Of a stretch of DNA of 64,000 nt, positions 25,386-34,511 are shown piece by piece. The stretch comes from Sphingobacteriales bacterium. Lineage in GTDB: Bacteria > Bacteroidota > Bacteroidia > Chitinophagales > Chitinophagaceae. The notes under the pieces were generated by a model, which made no database searches, was not told the DNA's origin, and worked only from the letters and a program-made list of their open reading frames with translations. Where the stretch lies: the NCBI GenBank assembly GCA_004144175.1, contig SEFT01000017.1, forward strand, positions 1-64,000, read 5' to 3'. Positions within the stretch are counted from its first letter, which is position 1. Each line of letters starts with the position of its first letter. Made by a program: the position numbers and the translations under genes.

Positions 25386-27407
25386 CTATTTCATTGTTTC
25401 GTCGAGCCATTTAAAGAACTCTCGCTGCCAGGCAATACCATTCTGTGCGTGAAGCACCCAGTGGTTTTCGTTCGGGAAGTAAACCAGTTTGCTCTTAACA
25501 CCTCGCAGTTGCGCTGCCTGGAAAGCTTCCAACCCTTGCTCTATCGGCACGCGGTAGTCAGTACCACCCTGCACGATCATGATCGGTGTATTCCATTTCT
25601 CTACAAAGTTGCTTGGGTTAAAGCGTCCGTAGCTTTTAGGCACAGGCTTCTGCCAATAAGGTCCGCCGATATCCCAGTTGGCAAACCACAGCTCTTCGGT
25701 AGTGCCGTACCAACTCTTGAGGTCGAAGAGGCCGTCATGCGCGATAAAAGATTTAAATCGATTATCGTGCATACCTGCCAGCATAAATACGCTGTAGCCA
25801 CCGTAGCTGGCGCCTACGCAACCCAAGCGGTCTTTATCTACATAGCTTTCCTTTGCTATATCGTCAATAGCTGCAAGGTAGTCGCGCATTGGCTGACCAC
25901 CCCAGTCTTTGCTGATGTCTTCATTCCACTTGGTACCCCAGCCCGGCATACCGCGGCGGTTAGGCGCTATTACTATGTAGCCATTTGCCGCCATCAGTTG
26001 GAAGTTCCAGCGGAAACTATAGAACTGTGATAATGCTGACTGCGGGCCACCCTGACAGTATAGCAGTGTAGGATATTTCTTGTTAGGATTAAAGTCAGGC
26101 GGATAGATAACCCATGCGCCCATCTTTTTACCATCGCTGGTTGTTACCATACGCAGCTCGGTATTGCTCATTTTCATTTTGCTGTAGGTCTCATCATTCT
26201 CATGCGTCAGTTGCCGCATTTTACCTGTAGCAAGTTTTACTGCGTATAGTTCGGCAGCATGGTTCATATCGGTACGCGTAACGACTACTTCGTCATTAGC
26301 CTGCCCTACTATACCCGACACATCGAACTTACCTTCTGTTATTTGTTTAACCGAAGCGCTGAAGCGATCATTAACCCTTGCAGGCACGGCAACCTCAAAA
26401 AGCTGCACGGTACCCTTTACCGGTGCGTTGAAGTATATCTTACTGCTATTATTATCCCAGGTGAAGCCTTCTACAGTGCCATCCCAGCGGTTGGTCAGGT
26501 TCAATTTGTAGGCATCTTTTGTGCCCAGGTCCATTACATACAGGTCTACCTTATCAGCTTCAAAGCCATCGCGGGCCATGCTGGTCCAGGCTAGCTTCTT
26601 ACCGTCGGGGCTAAAGGCGGGCTGCGTATCGTAGCCCATCATGCCGGGTGTCCAGTTGGTAGTACTGCCCTTAGCCATATCATAATAATAGAAATCGGTA
26701 TTGGTGCTTACTGCATACTCTTTACCAACCTTCTTCTTGGTCACATACAACACACCTTTGCTATCGGGCGTCCAGATAAAATCTTCTGACCCACCGAAAG
26801 GTTTTTGAGGCGCATCATAAGGTTCGCCTTTCATAATATCTATCGCATCGCCACCTTTCACCGGCGCTATGAAAATGTGCGAGTACTTACCATCCTCCCA
26901 TGTATCCCAGTGGCGATAATTCAGGTCTGTATAAACCTGGGCCGTCGTTTTAGGCAGGTCTTTATAGATGTCCGTGCCCATCATGGGCGTTATCAGCACT
27001 TCTTTTGAAAAGGCGATGTACTTGCCATCGGGAGATACTCGGATATTATCTGCGCCGTCTATGCCTTTGTAAAAGCTTTTCCATTGCTTACCCTTATCCT
27101 CGCTGCTATAGATGGTATTTTCATCGGTAGCATACCATACTGTACCGCCTCGGTGGATGATGTTGCGGGTTTCACCGCTTCTTTCCTTTATATTGCCCGA
27201 CTTCAGATTGAGTGTATAGCGTTTTGCGCTGCTTTTTTCTGTGGTCCAGTCGTACTGGCGTACGGTAAAGTACACACTATTGCCTGTGGTGCTGATGCCC
27301 TCTGCGCCCACGCGCTTAAGGCTCCAGAGTTGCTCAGGCGTCAATTTGTCCTGTGCCTGTACGCCCAGTGCAGCGATAAGCAGCAAAGGAGAAAGTAGAT
27401 GTCTCAT
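25386..27407 (-). CDS. S9 family prolyl oligopeptidase-type peptidase
   Basis: A 673-residue secreted serine peptidase. Signal peptide (about 1-18, ending VQAQ), a seven-blade beta-propeller (about 25-400) that gates access, then an alpha/beta hydrolase domain. The catalytic triad is visible: Ser in GASYGGYS near residue 534, Asp in GGTDYRVP near 617 and His in NENHWVLH near 649. The family (acylaminoacyl peptidase/DPP-like) trims peptides, often after proline or alanine. It is followed by its own terminator. The closest functional group (DPP or acyl-peptide hydrolase) cannot be fixed from motifs alone. Confidence 0.93.
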   Translation of the reverse strand: MRHLLSPLLLIAALGVQAQDKLTPEQLWSLKRVGAEGISTTGNSVYFTVRQYDWTTEKSSAKRYTLNLKSGNIKERSGETRNIIHRGGTVWYATDENTIYSSEDKGKQWKSFYKGIDGADNIRVSPDGKYIAFSKEVLITPMMGTDIYKDLPKTTAQVYTDLNYRHWDTWEDGKYSHIFIAPVKGGDAIDIMKGEPYDAPQKPFGGSEDFIWTPDSKGVLYVTKKKVGKEYAVSTNTDFYYYDMAKGSTTNWTPGMMGYDTQPAFSPDGKKLAWTSMARDGFEADKVDLYVMDLGTKDAYKLNLTNRWDGTVEGFTWDNNSSKIYFNAPVKGTVQLFEVAVPARVNDRFSASVKQITEGKFDVSGIVGQANDEVVVTRTDMNHAAELYAVKLATGKMRQLTHENDETYSKMKMSNTELRMVTTSDGKKMGAWVIYPPDFNPNKKYPTLLYCQGGPQSALSQFYSFRWNFQLMAANGYIVIAPNRRGMPGWGTKWNEDISKDWGGQPMRDYLAAIDDIAKESYVDKDRLGCVGASYGGYSVFMLAGMHDNRFKSFIAHDGLFDLKSWYGTTEELWFANWDIGGPYWQKPVPKSYGRFNPSNFVEKWNTPIMIVQGGTDYRVPIEQGLEAFQAAQLRGVKSKLVYFPNENHWVLHAQNGIAWQREFFKWLDETMK

Positions 27408-27437
27408 ATTGTGAATTGCTATAAGCTGGTAAATATA

Positions 27438-29033
27438 TTATTTTTTGACAGGAGGTTTATCCCTCGATTTGCGTGTTGCTGGCTTAGGCGCAAAAGCAGG
27501 TTTCTTCTTTTCTTCTTTTTCAAAGTCTATGATATTATCCCAGCCTGCTTTCAGCTGTATAGGCAGCATGTACGGAATCACCTCTTCGGGTTGCAGTTTT
27601 TCCAGCAGGTCACCGGTATCCCATTTACCATTCTTATTCTTATCAGCGATGATGCGCATGTAGTACGTGCCGGGTTGCAGCATGTTCAGGCGCACCAGCG
27701 TATCTGTCACAGGCTTGTTATGGACTTTATCGGTGGCTGTTGTAATGAGTAACACAAAACTGCTATCACCGTATTTGGATGGCAGATGTACATTAAGTTT
27801 GGAATAGTCTGCATCGCTCTTGGTACGGAAGGTATAGCGCGACGGCATCAGATCAGTGCCCGCAGTATCCTTTGCAAAGCCTTTCAATAACCTCAGCGTA
27901 TACGCAGTGTTTTCTTTCCATGGTGCAGTCAGGCGCAGTATAGATCTTGTAGTCGTATCTCTTGCGACACCAAGGTTTGATTCGACTGAGATACCAGCAC
28001 TGTCGTAACTCAGGTTCATCCGTTGGTCATTGAACGTGTCTACATCGCGGCTGAAAACAATGGTAAGTGGCTTAGTAATATCAAACGTTCTTTTACGGGC
28101 GTCCGACGTATCAACCGCTACGTTGTAGGTAAATGCATCGTCCTTATCCCTATCCTTATCTTTTCTCAATTTTCTGCTGAGCGATGTACCGCCGGCTTCG
28201 GAAGGTGTGGCGGCTGCGCCATCGGCGCGCTTCACGACGGTATCCATAAGTTTACCCGTACTATCTACTAACACTGAATCCAGCCTTGCAGTGTCTACCA
28301 CTTCTTTAAACATATTGAGCACGATGGGCTGGGTAAGAGAATCAACCGGCATTACTACCGAATCGATAAATGCAACCATTTCTTCTCCTCCGTCGTATAC
28401 CAGGTTACCATTGTTATCCTTCATAGCGTAAATACGGAAAGCCCTTGCCGGAAGACCCTGAAAAGAAAATGCCCCACCCTTTGCTACAGAAGTAACGTAC
28501 ATAGGCTTTTCGCGAACGATGGCGCTATCATTCTTAGTAGCAGGATATAACACCACCTGTGACCCGGAATCAGGCAAACCTGTGATAGCATGGTATACAA
28601 AACCTTTGAGCTGTAGGGAATCGAAATAGCTGCCGGTACTAAAGATATAGCTAAAACCTGTGAAGGGATTACCCTCGTGCAGGTCTTTAATGGCGTTACC
28701 AAAGGTCATGCGGTAGGTGGTATTCTCTACCAGCAGTGTATCGGGTATCTTTACGGTTACCTTTTTACCGACCGTCGTTACGGCTATGGGCAGTGGTAAC
28801 AGTGGCGATATCTGTATCTCTTTACTTGCATCGGACACCGTTACAAACTCATCAAAACGCATATCGATACGCGTGACCCTGGTGTTGAGCAAAGAGTCTT
28901 TGGGGGCAATAGCCAGCAGCTTTGGCGGCGTAGTGTCTTTTTCACCTCCGCTGGGCGGCACCACGTTGGCACAACCCCAACAGATGCAAGCCATTATGAT
29001 GATAAAAAATAAGCGGAACTGAAAGAGTTTCAT
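27438..29033 (-). CDS. SbsA Ig-like domain lipoprotein
   Basis: A 531-residue lipoprotein: signal with lipobox CWGC (lipidated Cys at residue 21), a PPSGGEKD linker, then a bacterial Ig-like domain of the SbsA/Big_5 type (about 35-135; TTPPKLLAIAPKDS, NTRVTRIDMRFDEFV, FGNAIKDLHEGN). The middle holds Ig or carboxypeptidase-regulatory-like sandwiches, a charged linker rich in K and D near 295, and another Big_5-like segment (TFDITKPLTIVFSRDVD). The lysine/proline-rich C-terminus is unusual. The family is typical of Bacteroidota surface lipoproteins. A TAnnTTTG box ends eight bases before the start codon, so the mRNA is probably leaderless. Function unknown. Confidence 0.85.
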   Translation of the reverse strand: MKLFQFRLFFIIIMACICWGCANVVPPSGGEKDTTPPKLLAIAPKDSLLNTRVTRIDMRFDEFVTVSDASKEIQISPLLPLPIAVTTVGKKVTVKIPDTLLVENTTYRMTFGNAIKDLHEGNPFTGFSYIFSTGSYFDSLQLKGFVYHAITGLPDSGSQVVLYPATKNDSAIVREKPMYVTSVAKGGAFSFQGLPARAFRIYAMKDNNGNLVYDGGEEMVAFIDSVVMPVDSLTQPIVLNMFKEVVDTARLDSVLVDSTGKLMDTVVKRADGAAATPSEAGGTSLSRKLRKDKDRDKDDAFTYNVAVDTSDARKRTFDITKPLTIVFSRDVDTFNDQRMNLSYDSAGISVESNLGVARDTTTRSILRLTAPWKENTAYTLRLLKGFAKDTAGTDLMPSRYTFRTKSDADYSKLNVHLPSKYGDSSFVLLITTATDKVHNKPVTDTLVRLNMLQPGTYYMRIIADKNKNGKWDTGDLLEKLQPEEVIPYMLPIQLKAGWDNIIDFEKEEKKKPAFAPKPATRKSRDKPPVKK

Positions 29034-29040
29034 TCGGGGT

Positions 29041-29048
29041 CAAAAATA
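29041..29048 (-). promoter_or_regulatory. -7 promoter box TATTTTTG for the Ig-like lipoprotein
   Basis: Minus-strand perfect TAnnTTTG seven bases from the ATG at 29033; transcription should start at the initiation codon. Confidence 0.6.
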
Positions 29049-29088
29049 ATATTTAAGGCGGTATAAGTCTCGTATTTTAATATTTATG

Positions 29089-29096
29089 TAGGTTTG
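29089..29096 (+). promoter_or_regulatory. -7 promoter box TAGGTTTG for glutathione peroxidase
   Basis: Perfect TAnnTTTG, about 49 bases upstream of the ATG at 29145, divergent from the box at 29041-29048. Confidence 0.5.
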
Positions 29097-29144
29097 CGAA
29101 CAATAAGGGCTATCCGCTTGTTTTATAATTCAATCTAACGTCTC

Positions 29145-29696
29145 ATGGGCATATTTAGCATGTTATTCTTCTTCAAATTTTTATTCGCATCGGCACCCGT
29201 TCCTGATGAAAATCTTCCTAAAAGCATCTACGACTTTAAGGTAGAAGGACTGACGGGTGAAACCATCGACTTTTCAACCTTTAAGGGCAAAAAGATACTT
29301 ATCGTTAATACCGCATCTAAGTGTGGCCTTACCCCTCAATACGAAGGGCTGGAAAAGTTGTATAAAGAGCACGGTAAAAACCTGGTGATCGTAGGATTTC
29401 CTTCAAACGACTTTATGGCGCAGGAGCCTGGTAATAGCGAGGAAATCGCGGCTTTTTGCAAAAAGAACTATGGTGTTACCTTCCCTATGGCTTCTAAGAT
29501 AGAGGTGATAGGTAAAGACATGGCACCCATATACCAGTGGCTGACCAATAAGAAATACAACCACTATGAAGACAGTAAGGTAAAATGGAACTTCCAGAAG
29601 TACCTGATAGACGAAAAAGGGAACCTTGTAGGTGTTTTTTCTCCTAAGACCACGCCAGACGATCCGGAACTGCTGAAAGCAATAGCTAAGAAGTAA
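29145..29696 (+). CDS. glutathione/thioredoxin peroxidase (GPx family)
   Basis: A 183-residue thiol peroxidase with an N-terminal hydrophobic segment (about 3-17) that may export or anchor it. The peroxidatic Cys is in NTASKCGLTPQYEGL near residue 60, followed by the GFPSNDF motif (Gln/Asn site) near 85 and KWNFQKYLID with the conserved tryptophan near 146. It reduces hydrogen and lipid peroxides. Bacterial GPx enzymes of this cysteine type normally use thioredoxin, not glutathione. The start at 29145 includes the signal segment; a shorter cytosolic form from a later start is possible but no better ATG is seen. Confidence 0.9.
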   Translation: MGIFSMLFFFKFLFASAPVPDENLPKSIYDFKVEGLTGETIDFSTFKGKKILIVNTASKCGLTPQYEGLEKLYKEHGKNLVIVGFPSNDFMAQEPGNSEEIAAFCKKNYGVTFPMASKIEVIGKDMAPIYQWLTNKKYNHYEDSKVKWNFQKYLIDEKGNLVGVFSPKTTPDDPELLKAIAKK

Positions 29697-29718
29697 TTGG
29701 TTTTTTCATAGCAATAAT

Positions 29719-29756
29719 AATAAGAGGGGCGGTCATTATAGACCGCCCCTCTTATT
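29719..29756. terminator. bidirectional rho-independent terminator
   Basis: A 16-base stem (AATAAGAGGGGCGGTC with its complement) around ATTATA, between the convergent peroxidase gene and the YXWGXW-type gene. Confidence 0.92.
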
Positions 29757-29757
29757 G

Positions 29758-30051
29758 TCAGCACCTGGTGCGTGTCCAGTAGCCCGGCACCCATACACGT
29801 CCGCGACACCCCGGGCGCCAATACCCCGGCACCCAAACCCTGCGGTACGCTGGTGGCGCATAAGTGCGCATAGGCGGTGGCGGCGGACAATAGGCCTGCG
29901 GTGGTGGCTGGTAATGATAGGCATGTCGATTCCCATAACCCCTCCCTTGGTGCCGATGCCGGTTGCCGGCTTCAGCCTCCTGAACCGAAGCAAACAGCAA
30001 TGCCGCAATCAGCCCGGCAAACTGTAGAACAGTTTTTTGTTTCATATGCAC
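29758..30051 (-). CDS. secreted YXWGXW-repeat-like protein
   Basis: A 97-residue protein with a signal peptide (about 1-28, ending EAEA) and a mature part rich in Arg, His, Tyr, Pro and Gly: HRHQGRGYG, then a proline-rich PPPQAYCPPPPP, and two imperfect copies of RVWVPGYW. The RVWVPGYW pair resembles the YXWGXW/BcpO-type repeat found in small exported proteins of unknown function. Two cysteines (one near 60, one at the C-terminus) may pair. Start could also be the ATG two codons later. Several open frames overlap on the other strand because of the high GC, but only this one has a signal peptide. Confidence 0.65.
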   Translation of the reverse strand: MHMKQKTVLQFAGLIAALLFASVQEAEAGNRHRHQGRGYGNRHAYHYQPPPQAYCPPPPPMRTYAPPAYRRVWVPGYWRPGCRGRVWVPGYWTRTRC

Positions 30052-30222
30052 AACGCTTTAGTTACTGTTAAGACGAAACAAACGGACTGGGGTTTAATTG
30101 AATAAAATGCATATGCATAGCCAAATTCCTTATCATTTCCATAGGTTATCCTTAACTATCTGCGGCACAGTGTTTTAAACTATAAGATGTGGAATAGAAT
30201 GTAAAACTAAAAATGGAATGTT

Positions 30223-30618
30223 ATGGAAATAATGGACAGGAAAGCGAAACAGAAATTTGCGGTTGTATGTATGCTGCCGGTAATAGTTACTATTATAACA
30301 ACGATATTTTACTTAGTAAGAATTGCACCTATCATGGGCGCACAAGAGCTGGATAACCACCGGGCTATTATGTCGGCGTTCGATAATCAGTATGGTACTA
30401 TATTGATAGGTATGCTGCTGGTGAACTTTTTTACGCATCTGGCATCACTGCTGTATTGTACAGTGCATATCGCCAAGATCGTCCACATGACGGCATTTAA
30501 AAAGATCATGTGGTTAGCATTTCTGGCAGCACTAATGCCTGTATCACTTGTAGTATTTTATTTCCTGGAGATCAGGAATGAACCAAAATATCTGGAAACT
30601 TACCCGAACATCGCATAG
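30223..30618 (+). CDS. hypothetical three-helix membrane protein
   Basis: A 131-residue protein with three clear membrane segments (about 13-33, 60-84 and 91-113) and a short polar N-terminus (DRKAKQKF). The loop between the first two helices is polar with an acidic/His cluster (GAQELDNHRAIMS). I do not recognise the family. A strong terminator follows, so it forms a single-gene unit. The start at 30223 (MEIMDRK) could also be the ATG three codons further on. Confidence 0.65.
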   Translation: MEIMDRKAKQKFAVVCMLPVIVTIITTIFYLVRIAPIMGAQELDNHRAIMSAFDNQYGTILIGMLLVNFFTHLASLLYCTVHIAKIVHMTAFKKIMWLAFLAALMPVSLVVFYFLEIRNEPKYLETYPNIA

Positions 30619-30653
30619 CCCTATCACAATAAAGGTCACACAATGTTCGCATA

Positions 30654-30688
30654 AAAAAAGTCCCGCTTTTCGAAGCGGGACTTTTACG
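30654..30688. terminator. bidirectional rho-independent terminator
   Basis: AAAGTCCCGCTT and AAGCGGGACTTT pair around TTCG, with A-run and T-run flanks, between convergent genes. Confidence 0.92.
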
Positions 30689-30711
30689 TTTTATATACAG
30701 TTCTCCAATAC

Positions 30712-32391
30712 TTAAACAAGCATTGTTACCGGATTCTCCAAATGTGCTTTCAGCGTTTGCAGGAAACGTGCACCTACTGCACCGTCTACTACACGGTGAT
30801 CGCAGCTCAGGGTCAACTTCAGCAACTGACGAACTACTACCTGGTTGTTCTCCACCACAGGTGTAGGAACGATCTTACCCACAGCCAGTATGCAAGCATC
30901 CGGTGGATTGATGATTGCTGTAAACTCATCAATATCCATCATACCGAGGTTGGATATAGTGAAGGTATTACCTGTAAACTCCGGCGGTTGCAGCTTCTTA
31001 TTACGTGCTTTCTCCACCAGCGTACCGGCTTCTTGTGCTATTTGCGAGAGTGATTTTTGGTCTGCAAACTTGATAACCGGCACAATGAGGCCATCTTCAA
31101 CTGCTACCGCAGTACCAATATGAATATGCTGATTCTGACGGATGAAGTCACCCATCCACGAGCTGTTCACTTCAGGATGCTTACGTAGTGCCATCGCAAC
31201 GGCCTTTATAATCAGATCGTTGAAGGAAACCTTTGCAGGAGACACATCATTGATGGCTTTACGGGCATCAATTGCCTTATCCATCGTCACGGTCATACGC
31301 AGATAGAAGTGCGGAGCGCTGAATTTGCTCTCTGCAAGTCTTTGCGCTATTACCTTACGCATTTGCGATAATGGCTGATCGGTATGACCTTCCTGACCCA
31401 AAGCTAAGCCGACTGTAGGCGCAGCAGCATGCTTTTGCGGCTGCGGCTGAGCAGACGCCGGAGCAGATTGTCCAAGTTTGAAGTTATCTATATCGCGCTT
31501 TATGATGCGGCCGTTGTCACCCGAGCCACTCACCTGACTCAGATCTACACCTTTATCTTCTGCCAGCTTGCGCGCTAGTGGAGACACCTTAAGGCGCTCG
31601 TCATTATTAGCAGCAGGTGATGCTTGTGATTGTTGAGGTGCAGCAGCTTGTTGCTGGGTTTGTTGCGGCTGTGTTGATGCAGACGAGCCACCATTTCCCG
31701 AACCGGCACCGTCTGAAGGCGCTACTGACAAATATGGCTGCACATCTGTACCCGGTTTACCAACAATTGCTATAATATCATTTACCTGTGCTGCTTCGCC
31801 TTCCTTTACACCTATGTAAAGCAGCGTACCATCTACATAAGGCATTACTTCCATAGTGGCTTTGTCGGTCTCTACATCAGCCATCACGTCGTCGCTCTTC
31901 ACTTTATCGCCAACTTTCTTATGCCATGCTACGATCTTACCTTCTTTCATGGTATCGCTCAGCAGTGGCATACGGATAACCGTCGCGTCACCAGCCTTCG
32001 GCTCCTGTGCCTTTTGCTGCGGTGCTTCCTGCGGTCCTGGTGATGCTGCGGCTGGTGCTTGCTGCGCCTGCGGCTTGCTTTCAGTAACAGGTTGCGATGG
32101 CTGTGCGTTGGAGGCACTACCACCCTCTTCCAGCAGAGACTTATAATCTTCCCCCTCTTTGCCTACAATGGCGATGATCTCATTTACCTGTGCAGCCTTG
32201 CCTTTCTCAATGCCTATGTACAGCAGCGTACCATCTACGTAAGGCATTACTTCCATAGTGGCCTTATCGGTCTCTACTTCTGCTATTACATCGTCGCTCT
32301 TTACTTTATCACCCACTTTTTTGTGCCAAGCTGCTATCACACCTTCCTTCATCGTATCGCTCAGCAATGGCATACGTATCGCTTCGGCCAT
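30712..32391 (-). CDS. pdhC: pyruvate dehydrogenase E2 (dihydrolipoamide acetyltransferase) with two lipoyl domains
   Basis: A 559-residue E2 core subunit. Two lipoyl domains (about 1-77 and 128-205) share nearly identical sequence around the lipoyl lysine (VETDKATMEVMPYVDG in both), separated by Gln/Pro/Ala-rich linkers. A peripheral subunit-binding domain follows (about 262-300, VSPLARKLAEDKGVDL) and the catalytic domain (about 330-559) with the active-site HRVVDGAVGA. It transfers the acetyl group from lipoamide to CoA. The frame extends to a TTG at 32436, but a promoter box at 32424-32431 lies in that extension, so the ATG at 32391 is the start. The E1 and E3 genes are not in the window. 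Confidence 0.95.
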   Translation of the reverse strand: MAEAIRMPLLSDTMKEGVIAAWHKKVGDKVKSDDVIAEVETDKATMEVMPYVDGTLLYIGIEKGKAAQVNEIIAIVGKEGEDYKSLLEEGGSASNAQPSQPVTESKPQAQQAPAAASPGPQEAPQQKAQEPKAGDATVIRMPLLSDTMKEGKIVAWHKKVGDKVKSDDVMADVETDKATMEVMPYVDGTLLYIGVKEGEAAQVNDIIAIVGKPGTDVQPYLSVAPSDGAGSGNGGSSASTQPQQTQQQAAAPQQSQASPAANNDERLKVSPLARKLAEDKGVDLSQVSGSGDNGRIIKRDIDNFKLGQSAPASAQPQPQKHAAAPTVGLALGQEGHTDQPLSQMRKVIAQRLAESKFSAPHFYLRMTVTMDKAIDARKAINDVSPAKVSFNDLIIKAVAMALRKHPEVNSSWMGDFIRQNQHIHIGTAVAVEDGLIVPVIKFADQKSLSQIAQEAGTLVEKARNKKLQPPEFTGNTFTISNLGMMDIDEFTAIINPPDACILAVGKIVPTPVVENNQVVVRQLLKLTLSCDHRVVDGAVGARFLQTLKAHLENPVTMLV

Positions 32392-32423
32392 ATTATATCT
32401 GGTCTGTTTTATTTTTAGTGTGT

Positions 32424-32431
32424 CAAAAGTA
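32424..32431 (-). promoter_or_regulatory. -7 promoter box TACTTTTG for pdhC
   Basis: Minus-strand perfect TAnnTTTG, 32 bases ahead of the ATG at 32391. Confidence 0.55.
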
Positions 32432-32520
32432 ATCAAATAGGTTGAAACTTACCCATAGGAGGAGTACCATTCCTGCATGTCTCCGATTACCCTTGAGCAA
32501 CAGCTACTTTAGTATAAATC

Positions 32521-34380
32521 TTAATACTCTATCTGCAAGTTAAGTGCGTCTTTGAGTTGGCCCACGTAAGGATTTTTCTGCGCCATCACCTCAAACATTT
32601 CGCCTTTGGTCAGTACACGCTCCTGCTCTTTAGCCACAGTCTCTTCGTTTTCCTGTATTTCTGTAGTTACCCGTACCATTACTCCCGTATGCAGACGAAA
32701 GAAATCGATCAACTTATTTCGCTGTTCGCGGGCATATTCATCGGATAGGACAGACGGCGTGATGATGCGCACCTCATCAGGCAGGTGTACCTCAGTCCTC
32801 ATACCTGAGAGTTGGGCATAAAGCATGCTTTTGTTCTCTGCACGAATCTGCTGGCGGTACTGCTCAAACAGTTCTTCAACTCGCTCTTGCGTGATCTCCT
32901 TGACAGCAACAGTCTGCGTACTACTATCGTTAATAGCTGCATCTATCTCATCCATGATATTCCGGCTGATGCGCCTTGCGCCAGGATTACCACTCTCATT
33001 CGCACTTCGTGCGGGTGGAGGCAGCGGAACATGTGCCGGTGGTGGAGGTACCTGTGCGGTGGGTGCAGGCGGTGGAACAGGTGCAGGTCTATGTATTACT
33101 TCCGGCTCCTCCACGACGGTAGCCGCCGGTACAGAAGCTGCAGGCAGAGGCGCTACAGGCACTGATTGCTTAGGCGGTTCGGGAGCAGGTGGTGTATAGG
33201 CTTGCGGGGGCTGCTGTGGCATTACCGGTGGTGGCGCAGCTACACTACTGGTGTTTTTTTTTACGTCGGCCCCCAGTTGGGTAGCCTGCAATACATAACA
33301 AAGCTTTATCAGGCACATCTCAATGTGCAGGCGCTTATTCGTTGCGTTCTTATAATTCAGCTCACATTCATTCACTACGTTGAGTGCAGATAGTATGAAT
33401 GAAGGCGGTGCCTGGTTTGCTTTTTCGTAGTAGACCGGCTTGTGGTCGTTTGGAACATCCAGCAGGCGTGCCATACGCTGGTCTTTACAAAGCAGCAGAT
33501 TGCGTAGGTGTTCGGCAAGGCCTTCCAGTATCACATTCCCTTCAAAACCCTTATCCAGCGACTCGTCGAGCGCCAGTAGCGTGCCCGTTACATCCTGCGA
33601 AAGCAAGTGGTCGGTAAGCTTGAAATAAAAATCAGCATCCAGCAAGTTCAGGTGCTCCATGGTGCCGTTGTAGGTAAGCATACCATTGGTAAAGCTCACA
33701 ATACGGTCGAACATAGAGAGCGCATCGCGCATACAGCCCTCACTCTTTTGCGCAACTACGTGCAGGGCAGCTTCCTGCGCCACTACACTTTCCTTAGTAG
33801 CTATGCTGTGCAGGTGCGAGACGATATCGTTGGTAGTGATACGCTTGAAATCGAATATCTGGCAGCGGCTCAGGATGGTAGGTAATATCTTATGCTTCTC
33901 CGTAGTGGCAAGGATGAATATGGCATATGGAGGCGGCTCTTCCAATGTCTTCAGGAAAGCATTGAAAGCGGCAGCCGACAGCATGTGAACCTCATCTATG
34001 ATATATATCTTATAACGGCCCTGCTGCGGTGCAAAACGCACCTGATCTATCAGGTTGCGGATATCGTCTACTGAGTTATTACTGGCAGCATCCAGTTCAA
34101 AAACGTTGAATGAGGTATTGTCTTTAAAGCTTTGGCAGGTAGTACATACGCCGCACGCTTCTATATCGGGTGTTGGGTTTTCGCAATTGATGGTGCGGGC
34201 CAGGATACGCGCGCAGGTGGTCTTACCTACCCCACGCGGACCGCAAAACAGGTAAGCATGCGCCAGATGCTGGTGGCGAATGGCGTTCTTTAAAGTAGTG
34301 GTGATGTGCTCCTGCCCTACAACCGTGTCAAAGGTTTGCGGGCGATACTTACGCGCAGATACAATATAATTCTCAGACAT
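32521..34380 (-). CDS. dnaX: DNA polymerase III subunit gamma/tau
   Basis: A 619-residue clamp-loader ATPase. Order: Walker A GPRGVGKTT near residue 48, a zinc-binding cysteine cluster (CENPTPDIEACGVCTTC near 70-86), Walker B DEVHMLS near 126, the SRC motif (arginine finger) near 171, the DnaX domain III (to about 365) and a Pro/Ala/Val-rich linker (about 385-475) leading to a tau-type C-terminal domain. It loads the sliding clamp and ties the polymerase to the helicase. No recR or ybaB follows. Its upstream region holds an imperfect -7 box (CAATTTTG). Confidence 0.96.
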   Translation of the reverse strand: MSENYIVSARKYRPQTFDTVVGQEHITTTLKNAIRHQHLAHAYLFCGPRGVGKTTCARILARTINCENPTPDIEACGVCTTCQSFKDNTSFNVFELDAASNNSVDDIRNLIDQVRFAPQQGRYKIYIIDEVHMLSAAAFNAFLKTLEEPPPYAIFILATTEKHKILPTILSRCQIFDFKRITTNDIVSHLHSIATKESVVAQEAALHVVAQKSEGCMRDALSMFDRIVSFTNGMLTYNGTMEHLNLLDADFYFKLTDHLLSQDVTGTLLALDESLDKGFEGNVILEGLAEHLRNLLLCKDQRMARLLDVPNDHKPVYYEKANQAPPSFILSALNVVNECELNYKNATNKRLHIEMCLIKLCYVLQATQLGADVKKNTSSVAAPPPVMPQQPPQAYTPPAPEPPKQSVPVAPLPAASVPAATVVEEPEVIHRPAPVPPPAPTAQVPPPPAHVPLPPPARSANESGNPGARRISRNIMDEIDAAINDSSTQTVAVKEITQERVEELFEQYRQQIRAENKSMLYAQLSGMRTEVHLPDEVRIITPSVLSDEYAREQRNKLIDFFRLHTGVMVRVTTEIQENEETVAKEQERVLTKGEMFEVMAQKNPYVGQLKDALNLQIEY

Positions 34381-34511
34381 ATAATCGATAAGTCAAAATT
34401 GAAAACTTAAAAGCTAAAAGTTTCAAGTTTTCTATACTGCAAGTTACGTCAAAAACCACGTTTACGGATTGGAGGTATTTGAGATGTGAGTAACTATTGG
34501 ATAAGCCGTTT

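Noticed and set aside
29755-30027. + strand frame rich in Pro/Arg/His opposite the YXWGXW-type gene
   Set aside because: It is the complement of the repeat-rich minus-strand gene, which alone has a signal peptide.
31750-32390. Duplicated DNA in the pyruvate dehydrogenase E2 gene as a mobile or assembly repeat
   Set aside because: It is the normal pair of lipoyl domains, with different linkers and many silent differences.
32392-32436. TTG start for pyruvate dehydrogenase E2
   Set aside because: A promoter box lies in the extension and the lipoyl domain begins at the ATG at 32391.
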